In this document: positions 26,381 through 35,059 of the stretch, one piece after another
Layout: the number at the start of each line of letters is the position of its first letter
Numbering within the stretch: position 1 is the stretch's first letter
From: Pacificimonas sp963710205
GTDB taxonomy: Bacteria > Pseudomonadota > Alphaproteobacteria > Sphingomonadales > Sphingomonadaceae
Direction of reading: 5' to 3'
Assembly: GCA_963710205.1 (NCBI GenBank)
Contig: CAVPZG010000006.1
Coordinates: 434,001-498,000, forward strand
DNA length: 64,000 bases
Notes under the pieces: generated by a model
Databases searched by the model: none
Seen by the model: the letters and a program-made list of their open reading frames with translations, nothing else
What the model was told of the DNA's origin: nothing
Translations under genes and position numbers: made by a program

Positions 26381-26746
26381 CTACGCGGCAACCTCCATCA
26401 GTTCGATGCGATTGCCAAAGGGATCGGCAGTGAAAATGCGCCGATATCCCGGCAGGCGGTGATCCGGCACGGCGTCATGACCAGCCGCCGCCAGCCGCGC
26501 CGCCAGTCCCTTCAGATCATTCACCAGCAGGGCGGGATGTGCCTTTCGCGCGGGTACGAAGCCGGCGTCGATCCCGACATGCAGATGCGCGCTGCCGCCC
26601 ACGAACCAGCAGCCACCGCCCGCCTTCAGACTGGCCGGCTTCTCCTCCTCGATCAGCCCGAGCACATCCCTGTAGAAGGCCCGCGCCCGCTCTTCGCCGC
26701 CCGCCGGAATGGCGATCTGCACATGGTCGAGACCGAGAACCGTCAG
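26381..26746 (-). CDS. VOC / glyoxalase-like family protein
   Basis: The core reads ARAFYRDVLGLIEEEKPASL, then HLHVGIDAGFVPARKAHPAL and GYRRIFTADPFGNRIELMEV, a single betaalphabetabetabeta module of the VOC superfamily. The first ATG/GTG option is GTG at 26722, which would delete the LGLDHVQIAIP strand and its metal-binding His. The frame continues upstream to CTG at 26746, which overlaps the stop of the ABC ATPase as CTGA and gives MTVLGLDHVQ, the usual family N-terminus. I therefore extend the gene to 26746, with the non-standard CTG start flagged. The substrate is unknown. Confidence 0.72.
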   Translation of the reverse strand: MTVLGLDHVQIAIPAGGEERARAFYRDVLGLIEEEKPASLKAGGGCWFVGGSAHLHVGIDAGFVPARKAHPALLVNDLKGLAARLAAAGHDAVPDHRLPGYRRIFTADPFGNRIELMEVAA

Positions 26747-27504
26747 TGCCCGCGTCCATTCACGAACCGGTCGACAAGCTCGTTGCCGCTGCTGTCCAGC
26801 TGGTCCACCGGCCCGACCCAGACGATGCGCCCCTCGTGCAGCATGGCGACCCGGTCGGCGATGATGCGCGCGCTCGCCATGTCGTGCGTGATGGTGATGG
26901 CCGTGCAGCCAAGATCGCTGGTCAGGCCGCGGATCAGGTGATTGATCGTGTTGGCGCGGATGGGATCGAGGCCCGTGGTCGGCTCGTCAAAGAAGATCAG
27001 GTCGGGATTGGCCGCGATGGCCCGCGCCAGCGCAACGCGTTTCTGCATCCCGCCCGATATTTCCGACGGGCGCAGGTCGGCGACCCGCTCCTCCAGACCG
27101 ACTTTCGCCAGCATTTTCACTGCCAGCGCCCGCATTTCGGCGCCCCTGTTGGCCCGTCCCCGCGTCAGGGCGAAGGTGATGTTGCGCCAGACGCTCTGCG
27201 AATCGAACAGCGCGCCGCCCTGGAACAGCATCCCGATCCGTTCGCGCACATCGTCACGCGCGTCGGCACTCGCCTCGGTCATGTCGACGCCATCGATCAG
27301 GATCGTCCCGGTGTCGGGCGGCATCAGGCCGAGGACGCATTTCAGCAGCACGGACTTGCCCGCGCCCGACCCGCCGATGATGACCAGGGATTCCCCCGGC
27401 GATGCCCCCAGATTTACTCCGTTCAGAACGATCTTGTCGCCAAAGCTCTTCCGCAGACCCGCAATCTCGATTGACGCACCGTCGCGTTTGACATCGCCCA
27501 CCAT
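26743..27504 (-). CDS. mlaF: ABC transporter ATP-binding protein, MlaF type
   Basis: The protein has 253 residues with Walker A GGSGAGKSVLLK, Q-loop MLFQGGALFDSQSVWRNITF, signature ISGGMQKRVALARA, Walker B LIFFDEPTTGLDP and the switch His in ITITHDMASA. The ALFDS segment and short length place it with MlaF, the ATPase of the phospholipid-trafficking Mla system between inner and outer membranes. Its ATG overlaps the stop of the permease gene as TGATG. No MlaD substrate-binding gene follows in this window. Confidence 0.9.
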   Translation of the reverse strand: MVGDVKRDGASIEIAGLRKSFGDKIVLNGVNLGASPGESLVIIGGSGAGKSVLLKCVLGLMPPDTGTILIDGVDMTEASADARDDVRERIGMLFQGGALFDSQSVWRNITFALTRGRANRGAEMRALAVKMLAKVGLEERVADLRPSEISGGMQKRVALARAIAANPDLIFFDEPTTGLDPIRANTINHLIRGLTSDLGCTAITITHDMASARIIADRVAMLHEGRIVWVGPVDQLDSSGNELVDRFVNGRGH

Positions 27505-28289
27505 CAGCCGAACACCAGCACGGTGATGATCAGGTTCGCCAGCAGGATCAGAAGGAATGACGACACCACCGCATTGGTTGTCGCGCGTCCCACCCCGGCG
27601 GCGCCGCCCTGCGTCTGATAGCCGTGATAACAGCCCATCAGCGCCAGCAGGAACCCGAAGACCGCCGCCTTCACGAGAGAGGACATGACATCCTCCGGCT
27701 GCAGGAATGCCCGCGTCGTCTCCAGGTAATTCGCGCCGTTGAAGCCCAGCCGGTAAACCGAAATCAGATATCCGCCCATGACGCCGATGGCATTGGCGAC
27801 AAGGACGAGGAGCGGCATGACAAGCGTCCCGGCGATGACGCGCGGCGCGACCAGGAACTGGAACGGGTCCGTCCTCAGCGTTCTCAGCGCATCGATCTGC
27901 TCCGTCACCCGCATCGTGCCGAGTTCCGCAGCCATGGCAGAGGACACTCGTCCGGCCACCATCAGGCCGCCCAGCACGGGCGCAAGCTCGCGGACAACGG
28001 CGATGACGGTCACGGCCGGTACGGTCGATTCCGCGTTGAAACGTCCGCCGCCGACGAAAATCTGCTGCGCCAGCGCAGCGCCCGTGAAGAGCGCGGTCAG
28101 GCCGACGACCGGCAGCGACAGATAACCAATGGAAAACAGCTGCTCGACAAACCGCAGCGGATAATAGGGCGGCGTCACAGCCGCCCAGATCGCGCGTCCG
28201 GCAAAGATGGCCGTCCGGCCGATAGAGGCGAACAGCGCGATCAGCGCCGCGCCGGGGCGGGCGAACAAGGATATCAGGGCATCAGTCAT
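27504..28289 (-). CDS. mlaE: ABC transporter permease, MlaE type
   Basis: The protein has 261 residues. MlaE features are FVEQLFSIGYLSLPVVGLTA, GAALAQQIFVGGGRFNAEST, VVRELAPVLGGLMVAGRVSS and AAELGTMRVTEQIDALRTLR, with five or six membrane helices. It forms the inner-membrane channel for lipid transport with MlaF. The ATG overlaps the stop of alr by four bases and its stop overlaps mlaF, so alr-mlaE-mlaF form one tightly coupled block. Confidence 0.92.
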   Translation of the reverse strand: MTDALISLFARPGAALIALFASIGRTAIFAGRAIWAAVTPPYYPLRFVEQLFSIGYLSLPVVGLTALFTGAALAQQIFVGGGRFNAESTVPAVTVIAVVRELAPVLGGLMVAGRVSSAMAAELGTMRVTEQIDALRTLRTDPFQFLVAPRVIAGTLVMPLLVLVANAIGVMGGYLISVYRLGFNGANYLETTRAFLQPEDVMSSLVKAAVFGFLLALMGCYHGYQTQGGAAGVGRATTNAVVSSFLLILLANLIITVLVFG

Positions 28290-29326
28290 ATATAGCGCCG
28301 CTGATAGCGGTGACCGAGGCCTGTCAGCAACTCATATTGACTCAGTCCGGATTCCAGGGCGGCGACCCGCAGGTCGTAATCAACCTCCAGCCAGTCGCCA
28401 GCCCGGGCGTCCGCGTCCCCCAGATCGACGGTGATCAGGTCCATGGACACCCGCCCGATCACGGGCCGCCGGTCACCGCCGGCAAGGACATGGCCCCGGT
28501 TTGAGAAACCGCGCAGATAGCCGTCCGCATAGCCCAGGTTAAGGGTCGCTACGCGCGTATCCGTCTTGGCCGTCCATGTCGCGCCATATCCGACGCTATC
28601 CCCGGCGGGCACATTCCGCAGCAGCAGGATGCGCGCCTCTGGCCGCACAACCCGCTGCAACTGTCCCGCCGCCGCCGGATGCGGCACGCCGCCATAAATC
28701 CCGAGTCCAGGCCGCGTCAGGCCAAAGCCATAGTCCGCCCCCAGGCAGATGCCGCCAGAGCCCGCCAGCGCCGCGCGCACGTCCGGAAACCGCGTCTTCA
28801 CGCTATCCACGATCCCGCGAAATCGCACCAGTTGCTCGTCGTTCATGGGTGCATCCGGATCGTCCGCGCAGGCCAGATGCGAATGCAGCGTGCCCACATT
28901 CAGCCCGTCCAGCATGTCAGCGCTGAACGCGCGCCAGCCAACCCCCAGCCGGTTCATTCCCGTATCGACCATGACATCGCAAGGCGCGCCGGCACCGCTG
29001 TCGCGCCAGTGCGAAATCTGCTGCGGGGAATTCAGCACCGGAACCACGCCCTCAAGCGGCGCTTCGTCAACCTGCGGGCCGTGCAGGGCATAAAGCGTCA
29101 CGCCGTCTGCGGACGGAAGCAGCAGCTCCGCCTCGGCATAGGTCGTGACGAAAAAGTCCCGGCATCCCGCCCCCGCCAGCGCCGTCATCACTGCGTCCGC
29201 CCCCAGCCCATAGCCATCCGCCTTGATCGCCGCGCCGGTGTCAGCGCCATGCGACTGGTCGCGCAACCAGCGCCAGTTGGCGGCAAGGGCGGAAAGGTCG
29301 ATGTTGAGGCGAAGGGGGGACGTCAT
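28286..29326 (-). CDS. alr: Alanine racemase
   Basis: This PLP enzyme interconverts L- and D-alanine for peptidoglycan. The PLP lysine is in AAIKADGYGLGADAV near residue 35. The catalytic Tyr region is SVGYGATWTAK, and TRVATLNLGYADGYLRGF and VIGRVSMDLITVDL match the C-terminal domain. The 346-residue length is slightly short but complete. The frame also allows a TTG at 29332; the ATG at 29326 is preferred. It is first in the coupled alr-mlaE-mlaF block. Confidence 0.94.
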   Translation of the reverse strand: MTSPLRLNIDLSALAANWRWLRDQSHGADTGAAIKADGYGLGADAVMTALAGAGCRDFFVTTYAEAELLLPSADGVTLYALHGPQVDEAPLEGVVPVLNSPQQISHWRDSGAGAPCDVMVDTGMNRLGVGWRAFSADMLDGLNVGTLHSHLACADDPDAPMNDEQLVRFRGIVDSVKTRFPDVRAALAGSGGICLGADYGFGLTRPGLGIYGGVPHPAAAGQLQRVVRPEARILLLRNVPAGDSVGYGATWTAKTDTRVATLNLGYADGYLRGFSNRGHVLAGGDRRPVIGRVSMDLITVDLGDADARAGDWLEVDYDLRVAALESGLSQYELLTGLGHRYQRRYI

Positions 29327-29386
29327 GAACAAATGGCGACCTAAGTCACTGGTTCAGAAATGGCGAGTGTCATTTCGCCGGATCAG

Positions 29387-30508
29387 TCAGTCTCCTTCCT
29401 GCGTCTCGTCGGTTCCCTCCGCCATTTCCTCGGCCTGCTGCTCCAGCCCATCAGACAATTGCTCGGCCGCCTCCTCCTTCGTGTCCGCATCCGCGCTCAT
29501 CCCCTCCTGCTGGGATGTCATGCGTTCAGGGTGCAGGCACAGGGCGGCGCTGACCGGGAAATGATCGCTGCCGACATGCTCCTGCGTCGAGAAGCTGATC
29601 AGGCCGAATTCCTCCGAGAAGAAAATATGGTCGAGCGGCCAGCGCGCCATCGGATAATCCGCATGAAAACTGGCATATTGGCCGCGGCCGATGCGTGGAT
29701 CGAGCAGGCCTGACAACCGCTGGAACAACTGCGTCGTGTCCGACCAGGCGACATCGTTCAGGTCGCCCGCCACAATGACAGGGATGTCCGACGCCGAAAC
29801 ATCGCGGGCGGCCAGCACCAGCTCGGCGTCTCGCGGACCGCTATCCTTGCCCGGAATTGGCGGACGCGGATGCAGCGCGATCAACCTGAAGGGATCGCCG
29901 GATGGCAGGCGGAAGGCCGTGTACAGGGACGGAATATCCGGCTCGACCGTTGCCCGCTGTTCCAACGCGCGGAAGGGCAGTTTCGAATAGAGCGCCATGC
30001 CATATGTGTTCTCAAGCGGAATGACACGACGGACAGGATAGTCCCTGCCAATATCCGACGTGATGGCTTTCACCCATGCCCTGTCGGTTTCGAGCGCGAT
30101 GAAGATATCGGGATTCTGGCGCGCGACTTCGCGGGTCAGGCGGGTGTAGTCGCGGTTGTCCTGCAGCACGTTGGCAACCATTATGGAAACGCTTTGGCCG
30201 ACCGGGCAACTATCGATGTCTTTTGCCTGCACCGGTGCCAGCACAGTGTAGGGAAAGACCCGCCAGGCCTGATAGCCAAACGCGAAAAACCCTATGGCGA
30301 TAAGGATGGAGGAGCGTTTCAGCCCCATTGCGGCCAGGGCGGCGACGCAGACAATCAGCAGCAGGGCAATCTGCACGCGCGGAAATTCCAGTGTGCGGAC
30401 CCACCAGGCATCGGATGCCAGCAGCGGCAATGCCGTGGCGATGACCAGAATCAGCGTCAGCACGCCGACGATCCGTCGCGTTATTGTTTTCCCTTTGCCC
30501 TCGGCCAT
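29387..30508 (-). CDS. Endonuclease/exonuclease/phosphatase family protein, membrane-anchored
   Basis: The protein has 373 residues from the ATG at 30508, preceded by AGGA. Three N-terminal hydrophobic segments occupy about residues 10-95. An EEP-superfamily domain follows, with IMVANVLQDNRDYTRL, DIFIALETDRAWV (metal-binding Glu), IALHPRPPIPG, VIVAGDLNDVAWS and the terminal HVGSDHFPVSAAL (catalytic Asp-His). The tail is acidic and Gln-rich. The domain probably faces the periplasm; the substrate may be a phosphodiester or phospholipid. An ATG further upstream at 30577 is possible but less likely. Confidence 0.85.
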   Translation of the reverse strand: MAEGKGKTITRRIVGVLTLILVIATALPLLASDAWWVRTLEFPRVQIALLLIVCVAALAAMGLKRSSILIAIGFFAFGYQAWRVFPYTVLAPVQAKDIDSCPVGQSVSIMVANVLQDNRDYTRLTREVARQNPDIFIALETDRAWVKAITSDIGRDYPVRRVIPLENTYGMALYSKLPFRALEQRATVEPDIPSLYTAFRLPSGDPFRLIALHPRPPIPGKDSGPRDAELVLAARDVSASDIPVIVAGDLNDVAWSDTTQLFQRLSGLLDPRIGRGQYASFHADYPMARWPLDHIFFSEEFGLISFSTQEHVGSDHFPVSAALCLHPERMTSQQEGMSADADTKEEAAEQLSDGLEQQAEEMAEGTDETQEGD

Positions 30509-30638
30509 GCACCACATCCTGAAAATATGCTCGATCGATAGCGGCGCATATAATGCGGGAATATGAACAAGCAGCATAAGTCCGCGAATGACGGATTAGG
30601 ACTTATCGTACCCCCTTTGTTCTGTTAGATGGTCCGAC

Positions 30639-32015
30639 ATGGCAAAACCGCAGAAACGATATAGCTGCCAGGCCTGCGGGTCGGTCCACTCCAAATGGCA
30701 GGGGCAGTGCCCCGATTGCGCGGAGTGGAATTCCCTGATCGAGGACGCGGGCGCCGTCGTGACGCCGTTCAGCGCCAAACATTCGCTCCGCACGGGCGGC
30801 ACGCGGATGCGGCTGGAGACGCTGGATGCCGACACGCCGTTGCCGCCGCGCGGCTCCACCGGCATCGATGAGCTGGACCGTACGCTCGGCGGCGGGCTGG
30901 TTCCGGGCAGCGCCGTTCTGATCGGCGGCGATCCCGGCATCGGGAAGTCCACGCTGCTGATGCAGGTCGCGGGACGCATGGCGCTCCAGGGGCGGCGCGT
31001 TGTCTACATCTCCGGAGAGGAGGCTGCGGACCAGGTGCGCCTCCGCGCGCAGCGGCTGGGCCTTGGAAAGGCCCATGTCGAACTCGCCAGCGCCACGTCC
31101 GTCCGCGACATCCTGACCACGCTGGACGATGGGGAACCGCCCGCGCTCCTCGTCATCAACTCGATACAGACCATGCACAGCGACATACTGGAGGGCGCGC
31201 CCGGCACGGTCAGCCAGGTCCGCGCCTCGGCGCAGGAGCTGATCCGCTTCGCCAAACAGTCCGGCACCGCGCTCGTCCTCGTCGGCCATGTCACCAAGGA
31301 CGGCAATATCGCCGGCCCGCGCGTGCTTGAACATATGGTCGACACCGTCCTTTATTTCGAGGGCGAACGCTCGCACCAGTATCGCATCCTCCGCGCCGTC
31401 AAGAACCGCTTTGGCGGCACGGACGAGATCGGCGTCTTCGCCATGCGCGCGGAGGGACTGGTGGAGGAGAAAAATCCCTCCAGTCTGTTCCTGACCCAGC
31501 GCGACAAGCCCGTGGCCGGATCCGTTGTCTTTCCCGCGCTCGAAGGAACACGCCCTGTCATGGTGGAGGTGCAGGCCCTCGTCGTCCGCCTTGCCAACGC
31601 CGGCAATCCGCGCCGCGCCGTCGTCGGCTGGGACTCCGGCCGTCTTGCCATGATCCTTGCCGTTCTCGAGGCGCGCTGCGGCATGAGCTTTTCGAACGCG
31701 GAGGTCTATCTCAATATTGCCGGCGGGCTTCGCGTTCAGGATCCCGCCGCCGACGTCGCCGTCGCCGCCGCGCTCGTCAGCGCGCTCACGGAAAGGCCTG
31801 TCCCCCTCGAAACCGTTGCGCTTGGCGAACTCGCCCTCTCCGGCGAACTCCGCCCCTGCGCGCATCTGGATTTACGTCTGAAGGAAGCGCAGAAACTCGG
31901 CTTCAACGCCGCCATCATGCCGAATGCCAAATCCGGTGTCCCGAAGGGTATGCGCGGCGCGGGCTTCACGCATCTCGCCGATCTGGTGGCAAATCTGGCG
32001 GGGGGCGAAGGGTAA
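30639..32015 (+). CDS. radA: DNA repair protein RadA
   Basis: RadA is a RecA-like helicase that promotes branch migration in recombination. The four-Cys zinc finger is at YSCQACGSVHSKWQGQCPDC, Walker A at GGDPGIGKSTLL, the diagnostic motif at KNRFGGTDEIGVF, and a Lon-protease-like C-terminal domain begins near NIAGGLRVQDPAADVAVAAA. The 458-residue length is standard. It diverges from the EEP gene and is followed by cvpA. Confidence 0.96.
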   Translation: MAKPQKRYSCQACGSVHSKWQGQCPDCAEWNSLIEDAGAVVTPFSAKHSLRTGGTRMRLETLDADTPLPPRGSTGIDELDRTLGGGLVPGSAVLIGGDPGIGKSTLLMQVAGRMALQGRRVVYISGEEAADQVRLRAQRLGLGKAHVELASATSVRDILTTLDDGEPPALLVINSIQTMHSDILEGAPGTVSQVRASAQELIRFAKQSGTALVLVGHVTKDGNIAGPRVLEHMVDTVLYFEGERSHQYRILRAVKNRFGGTDEIGVFAMRAEGLVEEKNPSSLFLTQRDKPVAGSVVFPALEGTRPVMVEVQALVVRLANAGNPRRAVVGWDSGRLAMILAVLEARCGMSFSNAEVYLNIAGGLRVQDPAADVAVAAALVSALTERPVPLETVALGELALSGELRPCAHLDLRLKEAQKLGFNAAIMPNAKSGVPKGMRGAGFTHLADLVANLAGGEG

Positions 32016-32107
32016 GTGGTAAGCCTCACTCCCTAACCGCCACCGGGCAACATGAAATCCACAAACCCCGTGACGCCGCCGCGCCCGCCCCTTATCACGC
32101 GAACCCA

Positions 32108-32680
32108 ATGACCGACCTCAGCGCCTTCGATATTTTCTTCTTCGCCGCCCTCGGCCTCTTCGCCATCCTCGGGCTGGCGCGCGGCTTCGTGACAGAGATT
32201 CTCGGCCTGCTCGCCTGGGTCGGCGCGATCACCGCCGTAAACCTGTTTTTCGATGAGGGCCGCCAGGTTGCGCTCGGTTTCGTCGATAGCCCGACGACCG
32301 CCGCCGTTCTTGCCGTCATGGTCATCTTCCTCGTCACCTTCGCGGCCGGAAAACTTCTGGCGAAAATCCTCGGCGGCCGCGTCAAGAACAGCATTATCGG
32401 CCCGCTCGACCGCGTTCTCGGCCTTGGTCTCGGCGCTCTGAAGGGGCTTCTCCTTGCGGTGCTGGCATGGATGCTGATGACACTGATCTTCGATGTCGTT
32501 CCCGGTCAGCGCCCGGAATGGCTGGCGGGCAGCCGCTCGGGGCCACTCCTCGACATTCTCAGCCATGAAGTGTCCGATTTCGTCGCCAGCCGCCGCGAGG
32601 ATGCCGACATCACCGAGGCCGATGGCTATTCGGACGAAGAGCGCGATCGCATGGACGCCCTGCTGGAAGATGCCTTGTGA
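32108..32680 (+). CDS. cvpA: CvpA family membrane protein
   Basis: The protein has 190 residues and four membrane helices: AFDIFFFAALGLFAILGLAR, ILGLLAWVGAITAVNLFF, TTAAVLAVMVIFLVTFAAGK and GLGALKGLLLAVLAWMLMTL. GLARGFVTEILGLLAWVGA and IIGPLDRVLGLGLGALKGLL are family motifs. E. coli CvpA is linked to colicin V production and envelope homeostasis; the mechanism is unclear. An acidic soluble tail ends the protein. cysS starts 14 bases after its stop. Confidence 0.9.
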   Translation: MTDLSAFDIFFFAALGLFAILGLARGFVTEILGLLAWVGAITAVNLFFDEGRQVALGFVDSPTTAAVLAVMVIFLVTFAAGKLLAKILGGRVKNSIIGPLDRVLGLGLGALKGLLLAVLAWMLMTLIFDVVPGQRPEWLAGSRSGPLLDILSHEVSDFVASRREDADITEADGYSDEERDRMDALLEDAL

Positions 32681-32693
32681 CGGAGAAAAAGAC

Positions 32694-34114
32694 GTGATCC
32701 GGCTTTACGATACCGCCGCGAAAAGGAAGCGCGAGTTCGTTCCCAGCGAAAATGACCGCATCACCATGTATGTCTGCGGTCCGACCGTCTATTCCCGCGC
32801 GCATATCGGCAATTTCCGCCCGGAAATCGTCTTCGATGTGCTGCGGCGGCTGCTCGAACATGAATATCCCGATCGTCGCGTCGTGACCGCCCGCAATTTC
32901 ACCGATGTCGATGACAAGATCATGGCGCAGGCGGAAAAGACGGGCCGCAGCATCGCCGAGGTCACGGCGGAGGCGGAGCGCTGGTATAATGACGACGCTG
33001 CCGCGCTCGGCTGCCTGCCGCCGACCTTCACGCCGCGGGCGACGGAAACCATCGCCGAGATGATCGCCATGATGCAGGCGCTGATCGCGCGCGGCCATGC
33101 CTATGCGGCCGAGGGGCATGTGCTGTTCGACGTCGCGTCCGACGCTGACTATGGCGAAATCTCGCACCGCGATCTCGACCAGATGGTCGCGGGATCGCGC
33201 GTCGAGGTCGCGCCCTACAAGAAGAACGCGCACGACTTCGTCATGTGGAAGCCGAGCGCGGACGACCAGCCCGGCTGGCCGTCGCCGTGGGGCCGCGGCC
33301 GCCCCGGCTGGCACCTCGAATGTTCCGCCATGATCGAGAAGCATCTCGGCAAGACCATCGACATCCACGGCGGCGGCCAGGACCTGATCTTCCCGCACCA
33401 TGAAAACGAAGCCGCCCAAAGCCGCTGCGCCCATGGCGGCACGAAACTCGCCAATTACTGGATGCACAATGGCTTCCTGTCCTTCGGCGACGACAAGATG
33501 TCCAAAAGCGTCGGCAATGTGGTGACGGTGGACAGCCTGCTTGCCGCAGGCCATCGCGGCGAGACGATCCGGCTGGCAATGCTGATGGCGCACTACCGCC
33601 AGCCGCTGGACTGGACCGGGGATTTGCTCAGGCAGGCGAAGGCTACGCTGGACCGATGGTACAAGATTGTTGGAGATGAGTTCGGAAGACAGTGCGCCAG
33701 TGGATGCTGACTTTTTGAAGCTCTGTATCGAACGACCTTGGCACACCGAAGGCGAATAGCTCAAAGCTCGGCGCAATCGCTTCGGACGGCAGATGACTGG
33801 TCTGCTTACGAATCTACGGCGAGACGACTGCATCGGGTTGCGCGCTCATCGATACAGCCCATTGTCGACGGAAGGCGAAGCGCTCGAGGACATTGCATCC
33901 CGAATCGCACTTAGGTATCTGAATTCGATCTCTTACTGTCTGGCATCCTTAATTCCAGAACGAGATTCAGAATCGAAGACTCGTATAACCGAGACGCACC
34001 GCCGCCAAGGCCGCACGGGACTTCGCTACCGCCGACCGTATCCGCGACGAACTCGCGGCCGAGGGGATCATCCTTGAAGATGGGCCGGAGGGGACGACGT
34101 GGCGGCGGGAATAG
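32694..34114 (+). pseudogene. cysS: Cysteinyl-tRNA synthetase, 3' third disrupted
   Basis: The start is GTG at 32694 with CGGAGA upstream. The catalytic part is intact: VCGPTVYSRAHIGNF (HIGH-like), ARNFTDVDDKIM, GWHLECSAM with zinc ligands and DDKMSKSVGNVVT (KMSKS). The frame then stops at 33710. Between about 33680 and 33994, CysS-like pieces appear in different frames: SAPVDADFLK, SNDLGTPKAN (33728-33757), ADDWSAYESTAR (33789-33824). The tail RTAAKAARDFATADRIRDEL resumes at 33995 in another frame and ends at 34114. The anticodon-binding domain is thus broken. A truncated 338-residue enzyme, a second intact copy elsewhere, or assembly error are the options; the gene is normally essential. 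Confidence 0.8.
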
Positions 34115-34145
34115 GCTTATTGTTTCTGAATGATAATATAACTTC

Positions 34146-34234
34146 GTCACCCCGCCGAAGGGCGGGGTCCATCTCCTGCGCTTGACATCCTAATCTGCGC
34201 GCACGAGATGAATTCCGGCCTCCGCCGGAATGAC
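34146..34234. repeat. REP-like inverted pair of 30-base extragenic palindromic units
   Basis: Unit 34146-34175 and the reverse complement of unit 34205-34234 share the pattern GTCAyyCCGsCGrAGGsCGG followed by rrTyCATCTC. Each unit is itself palindromic around the CCGsCG/CGsCGG core. The two lie head to head with a 29-base spacer. Similar extragenic palindromes are common in alphaproteobacterial genomes. It sits just after the broken cysS and before a lipoprotein gene. Confidence 0.65.
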
Positions 34235-34293
34235 GGTTCGTTATTCAGGTCCGGTTTTCTAGGCTGGTGAACAGCGAAATCGAAGCCTGTTTC

Positions 34294-35056
34294 ATGCCGG
34301 TCTGCCTCATAGCTGCTCGCCTCCTGCAATCAGTCGCCGCCCGCCGCAGACGCACCCCAGCCCGAAAGCGCGGCCACCGAAGACGCCGAAACCCCCATTC
34401 TCGCGTCCGACCTCAAGATCGCCGAACGTACGCCCACGCTGACCTTCAGCTGGCGCATTCCGCCCGAAGTGGCCGAACATCGGGCCCTTTACGAAAAACT
34501 GCACGACCAGGGCCTGAAATCGCAGGCGGAAATGCGGGAAATGGCGCGTGAACAGGCGCAGTTTCGTGTTGAGAATGGTCTTGAGCCGCGCCCCATCTCC
34601 GCAGAGATTCAGTGGCGCACGGCCTGGGAGGGGGAGGCGCTCCTCAACCTGACGGCGGAGGCTTACAGCTTCACGGGCGGCGCGCATCCAAACAGCGGCT
34701 TTCTTGGCCTGCTTTGGGACAAGCGCAGCGAAGCCGAAATCAAGCTCGCCGACCTGTTTGCTGACTGGGATGCTGCGCGTCCGCTGCTGGAGGAGGACTT
34801 CTGCGCCGCCCTCGACGCGGAACGTCAAGCGCGGCGCGGCGCGGCCATTGACGGCGGCGGCTTCGATGAATGCCCTGACCTGACAGAGCAGCCGGTAGAG
34901 ATCATCGGCGACTCCTTCGCCAGTCTCGTTGGCCTGCGCTTCTTGATCTCACCCTATGTCGCGGGTCCCTATGCGGAGGGCAGCTACGAAATCGACGTCG
35001 CGCTGGATGGCAATCTGCAAGACGCCATAAAGCCGGACTATCTGCCCGCCAGCTGA
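34294..35056 (+). pseudogene. DUF3298/RsiV-type lipoprotein, frameshift in the signal peptide
   Basis: The mature part is clear: LLASCNQSPPAADAP (lipobox with acylated Cys), DLKIAERTPTLTFSWRIP, AYSFTGGAHPNSGFLGLLWD and KLADLFADWDAARPLLEEDF, as in DUF4163/DUF3298 periplasmic proteins. In the given sequence the lipobox frame is closed upstream by a TAG, and the signal start MPVCLIA (ATG 34294) lies one frame away. Removing one base near 34312 joins them into a 253-residue lipoprotein. An internal ATG at 34469 would give a truncated cytosolic form, which seems unlikely. Sequence error is my first explanation. Confidence 0.7.
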
Positions 35057-35059
35057 GCG

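Noticed and set aside
30603..31865. 420-codon minus-strand open frame
   Set aside because: Antisense to radA, which has all expected motifs.
32694..33710. A deliberately short CysS-like ligase (MshC type)
   Set aside because: CysS-like fragments and a correct C-terminal tail remain downstream in other frames, so the gene is a damaged full-length cysS.
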